Positions 1-6,069 of a stretch of DNA of 6,613 bases are shown one piece after another (position 1 is the stretch's first letter; each line of letters opens with the position of its first letter). Origin of the DNA: Eubacteriales bacterium (GTDB lineage: Bacteria > Bacillota > Clostridia > Peptostreptococcales > Anaerovoracaceae); the NCBI GenBank assembly GCA_028691625.1, contig JAQUYZ010000094.1, positions 1 through 6,613 on the forward strand. Direction: 5' to 3'. The notes beneath the pieces are model-generated. The model was not told the origin of the DNA, made no database searches, and worked only from the letters and a program-made list of their open reading frames with translations. The position numbers and the translations under genes were made by a program.

Positions 1-472
1 TGCAGGGATTGGAAATGATGATGGCAGCCGGCCCGCTCTCCTTAACGGCATTCAGCACATCGCCTGCCGTCAAAGCCAGATCCTCCCGCTTCACTGAGAT
101 GCAATTCGTTTTTTCATAAATTTCCCCGTAGAATTGATACATGGAGAATTCCGGCGAAAAGGTCAGCACCTTGTCTCCCGATCTGAGAAAGGCTCCCATG
201 ATCACGGTAATCAGCTCGTCGGATCCGTTCCCCGCAACGACACAGGCAGGATCCAGACCATAACAGTGAGCAAACTTTCTGCAAAGCTCTATTGCCATGG
301 GATCGGGATACCGGTTCAATTTGATCCCGGAGACTGCGGAAAGAAACTCTTCTCTGAAAAGTTCACCCGGATCAATGAAGCTTTCATTTGCATCCAGACG
401 GATCTGATATTCCCCGGCAACCGCGTCATATGGCACCAGACGCTTTAATTTATCATTCAATTCATACGTCAT
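1..472 (-). CDS. hisC: Histidinol-phosphate aminotransferase, N-terminal part (runs off left edge)
   Basis: PLP-dependent class I/II aminotransferase that converts imidazole-acetol phosphate and glutamate to histidinol phosphate in cytosolic histidine synthesis. The first 157 codons are visible, beginning MTYELNDKLKRLVPYDAV. Family hallmarks are the LDANES segment near residue 30 (substrate entry region, LDANEN in many HisC), LNRYPDP, the cofactor-phosphate motif GNGSDELI, and the start of the SNPCNPTG-type motif (ISNPC) at the window edge. The PLP lysine lies outside the window. The ATG at 470-472 follows the hisD stop by one base (TAA G ATG), with a GTGAGG Shine-Dalgarno inside the end of hisD about ten bases upstream, so translation is probably coupled to hisD. 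Other class I aminotransferases share the fold, but the position behind hisD and the GNGSDELI motif make HisC much the best call. Confidence 0.93.
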   Translation of the reverse strand, partial: MTYELNDKLKRLVPYDAVAGEYQIRLDANESFIDPGELFREEFLSAVSGIKLNRYPDPMAIELCRKFAHCYGLDPACVVAGNGSDELITVIMGAFLRSGDKVLTFSPEFSMYQFYGEIYEKTNCISVKREDLALTAGDVLNAVKESGPAAIIISNPC

Positions 473-473
473 C

Positions 474-1781
474 TTATTCAAACCTCACTTTAATGGCATT
501 GGCATGGGCGTCCAGCCCCTCTTTTTCGGCAATAGTGATAATGTCCTCCCGATCCTCTGCAAGAGCTTCTCTTGTATAAAAGGTATAGCTCATTTTCTTA
601 ATGAAGCTGTCTACCCCCAGAGGAGAAGAAAACCTTGCAGTCCCCGAGGTGGGGAGCACATGATTGGTTCCCGACAAATAATCGCCCAGCGGTTCCGGCG
701 CATATTCACCGCAGAATACAGAGCCGGCGTTTTTGATCCCGGGCAGGTATTTCATCGGTTCCTTCACCATCAACTCAAGATGCTCCGGTGCTATGATGTT
801 TGCCAACCCGACCATTTCCTCCATGCTCCCGCAAATGATGAGGGCACCGAAACTGTCTAGAGATTTCTCAATGATCGCTTTTCGTTCCAGCTTCTCTATT
901 TGAAGCTCGATTTGCTCCATGGTCTTCTGCGCGATTTTGTCGCTGGTGGTGAGCAGCACTGCCGATGCCATCGGATCGTGCTCTGCCTGACTCATCAGAT
1001 CCGCTGCGATATAGGCTGGATTGGCCTCATCGTCGGCCAGAATCAGAATTTCGCTGGGACCGGCAATCATATCGATATCCACCTGCCCGAATAGGAGCTT
1101 CTTTGCCGTTGCGACAAAGATGTTACCCGGTCCGACGATTTTATCCACCTTCGGAACGCTCTCTGTTCCATAGGTGAGTGCCGCAACCGCCTGTGCTCCG
1201 CCTGCCAGAAACACTCTGTCGACTCCCGCCAGATACGCTGCGGCGAGAATATCCGGGTTTGCTCTGCAGCCCGTTTCCGATCCCTCCCTCTGCTCAACGA
1301 CCGGAGGAGTCACCATAATGATTTCCTCTACCCCCGCAATTTTAGCGGGTATCGCGTTCATCAGCACAGTGGAGGGGTAGGCCGCTGTTCCTCCCGGTAC
1401 ATAGATTCCGACGCGGGAGAGCCCACGGACGATCTGTCCAAGCACGATCCCGTTCTCTTTTTCCATCTCATAACCCGACCTCGCCTGTTTTTCATGGTAT
1501 GCTGTAATATTTTCCTTCGCGTGAAGCAGGGCTTTTTTCAATGCAGTTTCTGCATTGTCCCAAGCTTGCTTTATCTCTTCCTTATCAACCTCAAAGCATT
1601 CGGGGATTGCACCGTCAAATTTCATACCGTACTCACGGACGGCTTCATCGCCCTTTTCCCTCACCTCATTGATGATGCTTAAAACTGCCGCGTTAGCGGA
1701 AAGGTTGATTCCCCCGGTCCTTTTTTTCATTTCATCAAAGAATTCATATTCTCTCTTATTATCCGCATAGATTATGTTCAT
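474..1781 (-). CDS. hisD: Histidinol dehydrogenase
   Basis: Zinc- and NAD-dependent enzyme that performs the last two oxidations of the pathway, L-histidinol to L-histidinal to L-histidine. It has 435 residues, normal for the family. Visible blocks are the nucleotide-site segment [21 protein letters not shown] stretch around residues 122-138, [14 protein letters not shown] near 215-228, and [11 protein letters not shown] at 240-250. The zinc ligands expected from the E. coli enzyme (Gln259, His262, Asp360, His419) match Gln265 and His268 in SQAEHDP, Asp367 in GDYLSGTNH and His426 in LDAHANA. The catalytic Glu-His pair is Glu333-His334 in APEHLEL. A hydrophilic stretch at about 162-175 is a few residues longer than in many homologues. 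The ATG at 1779-1781 lies one base after the hisZG stop, with a weak GGTAGGG Shine-Dalgarno, and hisC follows one base after its stop, so it is the middle gene of a tightly packed operon. Confidence 0.98.
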   Translation of the reverse strand: MNIIYADNKREYEFFDEMKKRTGGINLSANAAVLSIINEVREKGDEAVREYGMKFDGAIPECFEVDKEEIKQAWDNAETALKKALLHAKENITAYHEKQARSGYEMEKENGIVLGQIVRGLSRVGIYVPGGTAAYPSTVLMNAIPAKIAGVEEIIMVTPPVVEQREGSETGCRANPDILAAAYLAGVDRVFLAGGAQAVAALTYGTESVPKVDKIVGPGNIFVATAKKLLFGQVDIDMIAGPSEILILADDEANPAYIAADLMSQAEHDPMASAVLLTTSDKIAQKTMEQIELQIEKLERKAIIEKSLDSFGALIICGSMEEMVGLANIIAPEHLELMVKEPMKYLPGIKNAGSVFCGEYAPEPLGDYLSGTNHVLPTSGTARFSSPLGVDSFIKKMSYTFYTREALAEDREDIITIAEKEGLDAHANAIKVRFE

Positions 1782-1782
1782 C

Positions 1783-3447
1783 TTAACGCCCTACCTTATC
1801 CTGTATTTCAGAGATCAATCCATCGATTTCTGCTTTCTTCAGCTTCATACTGGCTACATTCACAATCAATCGGGCCGAAACATTCCGGATTTCCTCAATC
1901 ACCTCAAGGCCGTTTTCCTTCAGTGTCGTTCCAGTTTCCACGATGTCCACGATCCCGTCCGCCAGAGACAGCAGCGGAGCAAGTTCGACCGAACCTTCGA
2001 TTTTAATAACCTCCACATCCATCCCCTTGGATTCAAAATAGGTGCTTGCGACCTTTGGATATTTTGTCGCAATCCGTTTGGTACGGTAGCCGCTATAGAA
2101 TTCCGATCCCTTTGGAACAGCCAAGGCGAACCTGCATTTTCCAAAGCCCAGGTCCAGAACCTCATAGAAGGTCCCTCCGCTTTCTACGATGGTATCCTTA
2201 CCTACAACACCAACATCACAGACGCCGTGCTCCACATAGGTGATCACATCAGCAGCCTTGGCAAGAACAACGTCCATGTTTTGATCCGGAATGGAAAGGA
2301 GCAGCTTCCTGCCCTTGTCTTTCAGGTTCCCTGTGTCATATCCCATCTCGTCGAACAGCTCCACGATACTGTTTTCCAGTCTGCCCTTTGTGAGGGCGAT
2401 CCGGAGATTGTTTCGGGGCTGGCCGTCCAGGGATTCCGCTGGTCTGTTGCCTTTAGCCGGTTCGCTGCATTTGAGGAGGCCGGAGGCGAGCTGGTCTACG
2501 TTGATACCGAAGCCCGTTGCCGGCAGGCTTTCTCCAAAATCCTTGAACAGCTCATCGTATCTTCCGCCGGAAAGCACCGGCTCCCCTGCAGAGGAGATGT
2601 AACCGCGAAAAATAAGAGAGCTGTAATATTCAGCTTGGTGAACCAAACCAAAATCAATCATTACCTTATCCAGGCGAAGATCCATCAGCCCCTGGAAAAT
2701 CCGTTCCAAATAAGAAAGCATTTCCAGAAGCTTCTCATCATAGCCGTTAAACAACTTTCTTGCCTTGCCCAAAGCTTCTCTCCCGCCGAACAGCTTCGGC
2801 AGCTCTTTAAGGATTTCCACCGTCTGGCTCCCGTGAAAGTCTTCCAAAATATCCGAGAGTCCGGCGTAATTCTTGGAAGCAATCAGAGAGTGTATGGTTT
2901 CCTTCTGCTCCGAGGTTGTATTTAAATGATCCATTAACAGCTTATATATCCCGATGTGGCCGAGCTCAATTCTAAAATCATCTGTGCAGCAGGAGGTCAA
3001 TGCTTCCATCCCGGCCGTCAGGATTTCGATATCAGACTCAAAGGTGGACAGTCCCACAAGCTCAATCCCCATCTGCATGATTTCATTGCTTCTCCCCCTG
3101 AGTTCCGGCTGCTGGCGATAGATCCGCTGCGCATAATAAAGACGAATGGGAAGGGTGTGTCCCTTGAGCTTTGTTGCAGTGAGACGTGCGATGGGGATTG
3201 TGGAATCGGGCCTCATCGCCAGAAGCCTGCCTTTATGGTCGATGAGTTTGTACATGCTTTCCTGCGGAAAGTACATGGAATTGGATGAAAAAACGTCATA
3301 GAATTCAAAGCCGGGAGTAATCACCTCGTGATACCCTTTTCCCTCAAAGGTTCCTCTGAGCATTTCTACGATTTTTCTCTGTGCAGCACATTCTTGAAAC
3401 AGCAGGTCTTTCGTACCCTCCGGCGTGATGCGATCATATTTTTTCAT
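1783..3447 (-). CDS. hisZG: HisZ-HisG fusion: ATP phosphoribosyltransferase with its regulatory subunit in one chain
   Basis: First committed enzyme of histidine synthesis: it joins ATP and PRPP to give phosphoribosyl-ATP. Residues 1 to about 325 are HisZ, the catalytically inactive histidyl-tRNA synthetase relative that activates short HisG and mediates histidine feedback. It starts with the TPEGTKDLL block, has a class II motif 2-like MRPDSTIPIARL (78-89), YYAQRIYRQQPELRG (104-118), LSGGRYDELF (292-301) and the motif 3-like TGFGINVDQL (311-320). The HisRS histidine-site signature RGLDYYTG is replaced by LVHQAEYYSS. Residues 326-346 are a Pro/Gly/charged linker (2410-2472). Residues 347-554 are a complete short-form HisG: LRIALTKGRL, then DVITYVEHGVCDVGVVGKD, and the PRPP loop DIVETGTTLKENG (501-513). 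There is no C-terminal regulatory domain. No ATG, and no GTG or TTG with a proper Shine-Dalgarno, lies near the junction, so separate HisG synthesis is unlikely. The start has AGAGG eight bases upstream. It is the first gene of the operon. Confidence 0.95.
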   Translation of the reverse strand: MKKYDRITPEGTKDLLFQECAAQRKIVEMLRGTFEGKGYHEVITPGFEFYDVFSSNSMYFPQESMYKLIDHKGRLLAMRPDSTIPIARLTATKLKGHTLPIRLYYAQRIYRQQPELRGRSNEIMQMGIELVGLSTFESDIEILTAGMEALTSCCTDDFRIELGHIGIYKLLMDHLNTTSEQKETIHSLIASKNYAGLSDILEDFHGSQTVEILKELPKLFGGREALGKARKLFNGYDEKLLEMLSYLERIFQGLMDLRLDKVMIDFGLVHQAEYYSSLIFRGYISSAGEPVLSGGRYDELFKDFGESLPATGFGINVDQLASGLLKCSEPAKGNRPAESLDGQPRNNLRIALTKGRLENSIVELFDEMGYDTGNLKDKGRKLLLSIPDQNMDVVLAKAADVITYVEHGVCDVGVVGKDTIVESGGTFYEVLDLGFGKCRFALAVPKGSEFYSGYRTKRIATKYPKVASTYFESKGMDVEVIKIEGSVELAPLLSLADGIVDIVETGTTLKENGLEVIEEIRNVSARLIVNVASMKLKKAEIDGLISEIQDKVGR

Positions 3448-3501
3448 TCTGATATCCTCTTTCTGTTTGGCAGCGACAACGCTCTTTCTCGTTTTCTATC
3501 G

Positions 3502-3520
3502 ATTATCATCCGATGATTAT
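3502..3520. promoter_or_regulatory. Imperfect palindrome over the his -10 region, possible operator
   Basis: The arms ATCATC (3505-3510) and GATGAT (3512-3517) are perfect inverted copies around a single C. They extend to nine bases on each side, ATTATCATC and GATGATTAT, with one mismatch. The right arm overlaps the TATAAT box of the second candidate his promoter (3516-3521), so a bound protein would block initiation. The size and symmetry suit a dimeric repressor site. Which protein would bind is not visible here, and in RNA the stem would be weak, so a terminator is unlikely. Confidence 0.35.
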
Positions 3521-3565
3521 AGTTTATTACGTTATTATGTTACTACTTTAAAGTGATAAAGTCAA
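3516..3565 (-). promoter_or_regulatory. Candidate promoters for the his operon (two alternatives)
   Basis: On the minus strand two SigA-like arrangements can be read. One has TTGACT (3565-3560), a 17-base spacer and TAACAT (3542-3537). The other has GTAACA (3543-3538), a 16-base spacer and a perfect TATAAT (3521-3516). Either would give a leader of only about 60 to 85 bases before hisZG, too short for a T-box. The first has the better -35 box and the second the better -10 box. Both are predictions from matches to consensus only. Confidence 0.5.
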
Positions 3566-3591
3566 CACTCTTTTTTGCAGGTTTCGTCCGA

Positions 3592-3625
3592 ATTGTAAAC
3601 TTCCTAATGCAATTAGGTTGACAAT
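3592..3625. promoter_or_regulatory. BirA-type biotin operator in front of bioY
   Basis: Two inverted half-sites, ATTGTAAAC (3592-3600) and GTTGACAAT (3617-3625), match each other's reverse complement at eight of nine positions and are separated by 16 bases. They closely resemble the bacterial BirA (biotin protein ligase/repressor) consensus, roughly TTGTAAACC, spacer, GGTTTACAA. The right half contains the entire -35 box of the bioY promoter, so biotinyl-AMP-loaded BirA bound here would exclude RNA polymerase. BirA control of bioY is well known in Firmicutes. The match here is by eye. Confidence 0.8.
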
Positions 3626-3646
3626 AAAGTGATTCAACGTTATAAT
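3618..3646 (+). promoter_or_regulatory. bioY promoter, perfect SigA/sigma-70 consensus
   Basis: TTGACA (3618-3623) and TATAAT (3641-3646) are both exact consensus boxes with the ideal 17-base spacer. Transcription should start near 3653, giving a leader of about 27 bases. Such a strong promoter fits a gene that is held down by a repressor and fully opened when biotin is scarce. The -35 box sits within the operator half-site at 3617-3625. Confidence 0.85.
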
Positions 3647-3662
3647 TTCTTTAATATGAATT

Positions 3663-3670
3663 AAGGGGTG
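3663..3670 (+). promoter_or_regulatory. Shine-Dalgarno site that fixes the bioY start
   Basis: AAGGGGTG is close to the full anti-Shine-Dalgarno complement (AAGGAGGTG) and ends nine bases before the ATG at 3680. The in-frame GTG at 3668 is part of this site itself and so is not the start. Confidence 0.8.
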
Positions 3671-3679
3671 TGTCGTTCC

Positions 3680-4198
3680 ATGAAAACTAAGAAAATGATT
3701 CTCTATGCTCTGTTCGCAGCATTGACAGCAATCTGCTCCATGATCATTATCCCGCTGCCCTTTACTCCGGTTCCAATCCATCTTGCCACATTGTCCGTAT
3801 TTCTTGCAGGGGGTCTTCTCGGCTCCAAAGGCGGAGCCGTTAGCCAGATTGTATATGTCATCCTCGGCGCCATCGGTCTTCCCGTGTTTGCAGGCTTTAC
3901 CGGGGGCTTTGGAATCATCACCGGACCCACTGGCGGTTATCTCATCGGTTATGTGGCCGCAGCCTGGCTCACGGGTCTTATGATCGAGAAGCTGGGACAT
4001 GGCTATTATCAGAACATCGTCAGCATGATTGCAGGACTGGCCGTCTGTTATGCGCTGGGCACACTTTGGTTTATGTACATCACCTCTGCAGGACTTTACG
4101 CAGCACTGATGATGTGTGTCGTTCCTTTCCTACTCGGAGATGCAGTGAAAATCATCACAGGCTCCATTCTTGTGAAAAAGCTGTATCGTCTGGTTTGA
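3680..4198 (+). CDS. bioY: Biotin transporter BioY (ECF transporter S component)
   Basis: Membrane protein of 172 residues that captures biotin and, with the shared EcfA/A'/T energizing module encoded elsewhere, imports it across the cytoplasmic membrane. The family signature GLPVFAGFTGGFG followed by IITGPTGGYLIGY spans residues 66-91, with about six hydrophobic segments at roughly 7-25, 33-48, 52-68, 83-103, 112-133 and 139-165. The conserved acidic/basic pair of the last helix is Asp154 and Lys157 in LLGDAVKII. The length is typical, slightly short. The gene stands alone, divergent from the his operon, with its own consensus promoter overlapped by a BirA-type operator, which supports the biotin assignment independently of the protein sequence. 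No ATPase or EcfT gene is in the window, so it probably uses a group II shared module. No clear terminator follows; only 17 bases separate its stop from that of the convergent gene. Confidence 0.95.
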   Translation: MKTKKMILYALFAALTAICSMIIIPLPFTPVPIHLATLSVFLAGGLLGSKGGAVSQIVYVILGAIGLPVFAGFTGGFGIITGPTGGYLIGYVAAAWLTGLMIEKLGHGYYQNIVSMIAGLAVCYALGTLWFMYITSAGLYAALMMCVVPFLLGDAVKIITGSILVKKLYRLV

Positions 4199-4215
4199 AT
4201 CCGGACCGGCATTTC

Positions 4216-4998
4216 TTACAACCATTGAATATCAGTTTGTTTATGACGATTCGGTATGTGGAGATACTGTTCGTTGTCAGGATAACCCGCCATCATCGCG
4301 GCATAAAACTGACAGCCTTCCGGCAGCTTAAAGATCTCTTTCAGCGCAGGTACCTGATTGCACATCCTCATCAGATAGCCAGCCCAACAGGTGCCGATCC
4401 CCTGTGCCTGCAGCAGCAATTCCGCCTGGTGAAGGGCAAGCGCCGTATCCACCGGCGGATTTATGGCATCGGTTCTGGCATAGGCGAGAATCAGGGTTTT
4501 CGCATTGCCCATCACTACATTCTGACCACGGTTATATAATTCCGCGATTTCAGGGGAAACTCCCGTTTCCTTCACAAAATCCAGAATGTGATCCATAATA
4601 ATCCTTATTTTATTCTCATCATCGATCACAATCCACTTAGTCGGATGCTGATTTTTTGCGCTTGGTGCCCAAGCTGAAACCTTTAAAGCGCTGCGCAGGG
4701 TGTCTCTCGGCACGGGCTCCGGTTTAAACAGTCGATAGGATCTCCTCGTCATGAGAAACCCCTCGATCAGTTTCGGAAGATCTTCCGGGACTGCAGGCAA
4801 TTCACCGGGCAGAACCCCCTCAAGCTCGCCAAGATCAATGGCCTTCTGAGGGCAAGCCGCCGCACAGTGAAGGCACTTGATGCACCGCCTTTCATCCTGC
4901 ATTGCCGGTTTTCCATCCTTGCTGTCTAAAACTTGAAATGGGCAAACCGAAACGCATTTCATACAGCCGATACATTTATTATAATCAATCTTTATCAT
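4216..4998 (-). CDS. Ferredoxin-nitroreductase fusion (two 4Fe-4S clusters plus FMN nitroreductase domain)
   Basis: Cytosolic flavoenzyme of 260 residues with an N-terminal bacterial-type ferredoxin and a C-terminal nitroreductase-family domain. The two cluster motifs have the CxxCxxCxxxCP pattern, with cysteines at 9, 12, 15, 19 and 39, 42, 45, 49. The nitroreductase domain begins near residue 75 with the FMN-binding RRSYR (85-89), followed by WAPSAKNQHPTKWIV (110-124) and GIGTCWAGYL (200-209). The clusters probably pass electrons to FMN. The physiological acceptor cannot be read from sequence; members reduce nitro compounds, quinones or other small molecules. This fusion is common in anaerobic Clostridia. 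The ATG at 4996-4998 has a strong TAGGGGG Shine-Dalgarno about eight bases upstream. The start lies 30 bases after the diguanylate cyclase stop on the same strand, so it may be the third gene of that unit. Confidence 0.93.
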   Translation of the reverse strand: MIKIDYNKCIGCMKCVSVCPFQVLDSKDGKPAMQDERRCIKCLHCAAACPQKAIDLGELEGVLPGELPAVPEDLPKLIEGFLMTRRSYRLFKPEPVPRDTLRSALKVSAWAPSAKNQHPTKWIVIDDENKIRIIMDHILDFVKETGVSPEIAELYNRGQNVVMGNAKTLILAYARTDAINPPVDTALALHQAELLLQAQGIGTCWAGYLMRMCNQVPALKEIFKLPEGCQFYAAMMAGYPDNEQYLHIPNRHKQTDIQWL

Positions 4999-5028
4999 TT
5001 TCTATGCCCCCTAAGATAAAATTTTTGC

Positions 5029-6069
5029 TTAAAATTGTGTGCTTTGGTTCCGTCCGTTCTTTTTCGAACGATAGAGCGCTTCATCTGCATTCTTACTAAG
5101 TTCCTCTCCGGACTTCGTCTCATGAAGCGTAGCCGTCCCAAGACTTATGGTCACCTCGATATAATTGTCTCCAGTAGTTCCCGTGGAGAATGGATGTGAA
5201 GCAATCATAGTTCGGAGACTTTCTGCAGTGACCAGAGCCTGCTCCTCACTGCCCGGATACATCACAAGAATGAATTCCTCACCACCGTATCGCCCAAAGT
5301 GATCCACCATACAAGTAAAAAGTCTAAGACGCCCCGCAATTTCTCTGAGTACAAGATCTCCCGCTGCATGGCCGAATGTATCATTTACCTTCTTAAAGTG
5401 GTCAATATCAAAAATAATAACCGAGACGGGTTCACCCGTCGTTCCAGAGAGTGCTATGTACTTATCCAATTTGTCAAGAATCGCACCTCTATTCATGAGA
5501 CCAGTCAAGGGGTCATACGAGGCTTTTTCGAGAAGGATGGCAAGGTAGTTTTTCTGCATTACAATATTGAAGAAACGATCAATAAGGTGATTGCCAAAGA
5601 TACCGAGAAACTTCAAATCCATCTCACTGAATGGTTCATTTCTTACGCCAGCCGATAGGATGCCAATGCATCTGCCTTGTCGCATAATCGGAAGTACCTT
5701 GATTTCAACAATCAAGGGATTTCGTAATATTGCAGGAGGGGGCAATGCTTCGGAAAAACTATCTTTTTTTACCAGAAAAGGAAGACACAGAGAGTGATAA
5801 TGCTCGTCCCAAGCACAAATGGCTGCAGCTTCATTTACCTCAACCTCTCCTCGCGCGCTGTCTATGGTGGTGTTGGAACCCTCCAAAAATAGTATGATAT
5901 GACAACACGCCACATTCACGAAGTACTTACATTGCCTAGACGTATGACTTGCTATCTCACGAATGTCCTCAAGTGAGCGAATTTCGTCAAGGAGTTTGAA
6001 CAGCGCTTCGTACCGTACAAGCTGCTGGGTGGTTTGATTGTTCCAAGGATTGTTCTTATCTGCATTCAT
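5029..6069 (-). CDS. GAF-GGDEF diguanylate cyclase
   Basis: Protein of 346 residues that should make cyclic di-GMP from two GTP. Residues about 20-170 form a GAF-like sensory domain; its end is recognisable from LPIMRQGRCIGILSAG, then EPFSEMDLKFLGIF and the helix after it. The GGDEF domain runs from about 180 (DPLTGLMNR at 186-194) through the metal/substrate segment FDIDHFKKVND (220-230, Asp221 and Asp223) to the active-site loop RYGGEEF (260-266), which is intact, and a final SLGTA block near 309. The product-inhibition site RxxD, expected nine residues before GGEEF, reads CMVD, so the Arg is missing. There is no signal peptide or membrane helix, so it is cytosolic. The GAF part has several cysteines (47, 55, 56, 85, 95, 134), including a CC pair. 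Its ATG overlaps the stop of the upstream gene (ATGA), implying coupled translation, and its own Shine-Dalgarno is weak. Confidence 0.93.
   Translation of the reverse strand: MNADKNNPWNNQTTQQLVRYEALFKLLDEIRSLEDIREIASHTSRQCKYFVNVACCHIILFLEGSNTTIDSARGEVEVNEAAAICAWDEHYHSLCLPFLVKKDSFSEALPPPAILRNPLIVEIKVLPIMRQGRCIGILSAGVRNEPFSEMDLKFLGIFGNHLIDRFFNIVMQKNYLAILLEKASYDPLTGLMNRGAILDKLDKYIALSGTTGEPVSVIIFDIDHFKKVNDTFGHAAGDLVLREIAGRLRLFTCMVDHFGRYGGEEFILVMYPGSEEQALVTAESLRTMIASHPFSTGTTGDNYIEVTISLGTATLHETKSGEELSKNADEALYRSKKNGRNQSTQF

Noticed and set aside
2400..2475. The HisZ-HisG junction as two separate genes joined by a sequencing error
   Set aside because: The frame is continuous, the linker is hydrophilic and of sensible length, and there is neither a stop for HisZ nor a start with a ribosome site for HisG in any nearby frame; an error remains possible but nothing in the sequence points to it.
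1774..2925. A 383-codon open frame on the plus strand, antisense to hisZG
   Set aside because: It lies opposite a clearly recognised gene, its translation resembles no family I know, and it has no convincing ribosome site; it is a shadow frame caused by the codon use of hisZG.
3668..3670. GTG as an upstream start of bioY, adding four residues (MCRS)
   Set aside because: The GTG is part of the Shine-Dalgarno sequence that serves the ATG at 3680, and nothing upstream of it would serve as a ribosome site.
3448..3679. T-box riboswitch or histidine attenuator in front of hisZG
   Set aside because: The leader is at most about 85 bases, has no T-box sequence, no run of histidine codons and no terminator hairpin with a T-run.
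3548..4000. A 150-codon open frame on the minus strand, antisense to bioY
   Set aside because: It covers the bioY promoter, operator and coding region, and its translation shows no family signature, whereas bioY is unmistakable.
4186..4215. Possible hairpin in the CCGGACCGG stretch after bioY as a terminator
   Set aside because: The repeats are too short and close together to make a useful stem, and no T-run follows on either strand.
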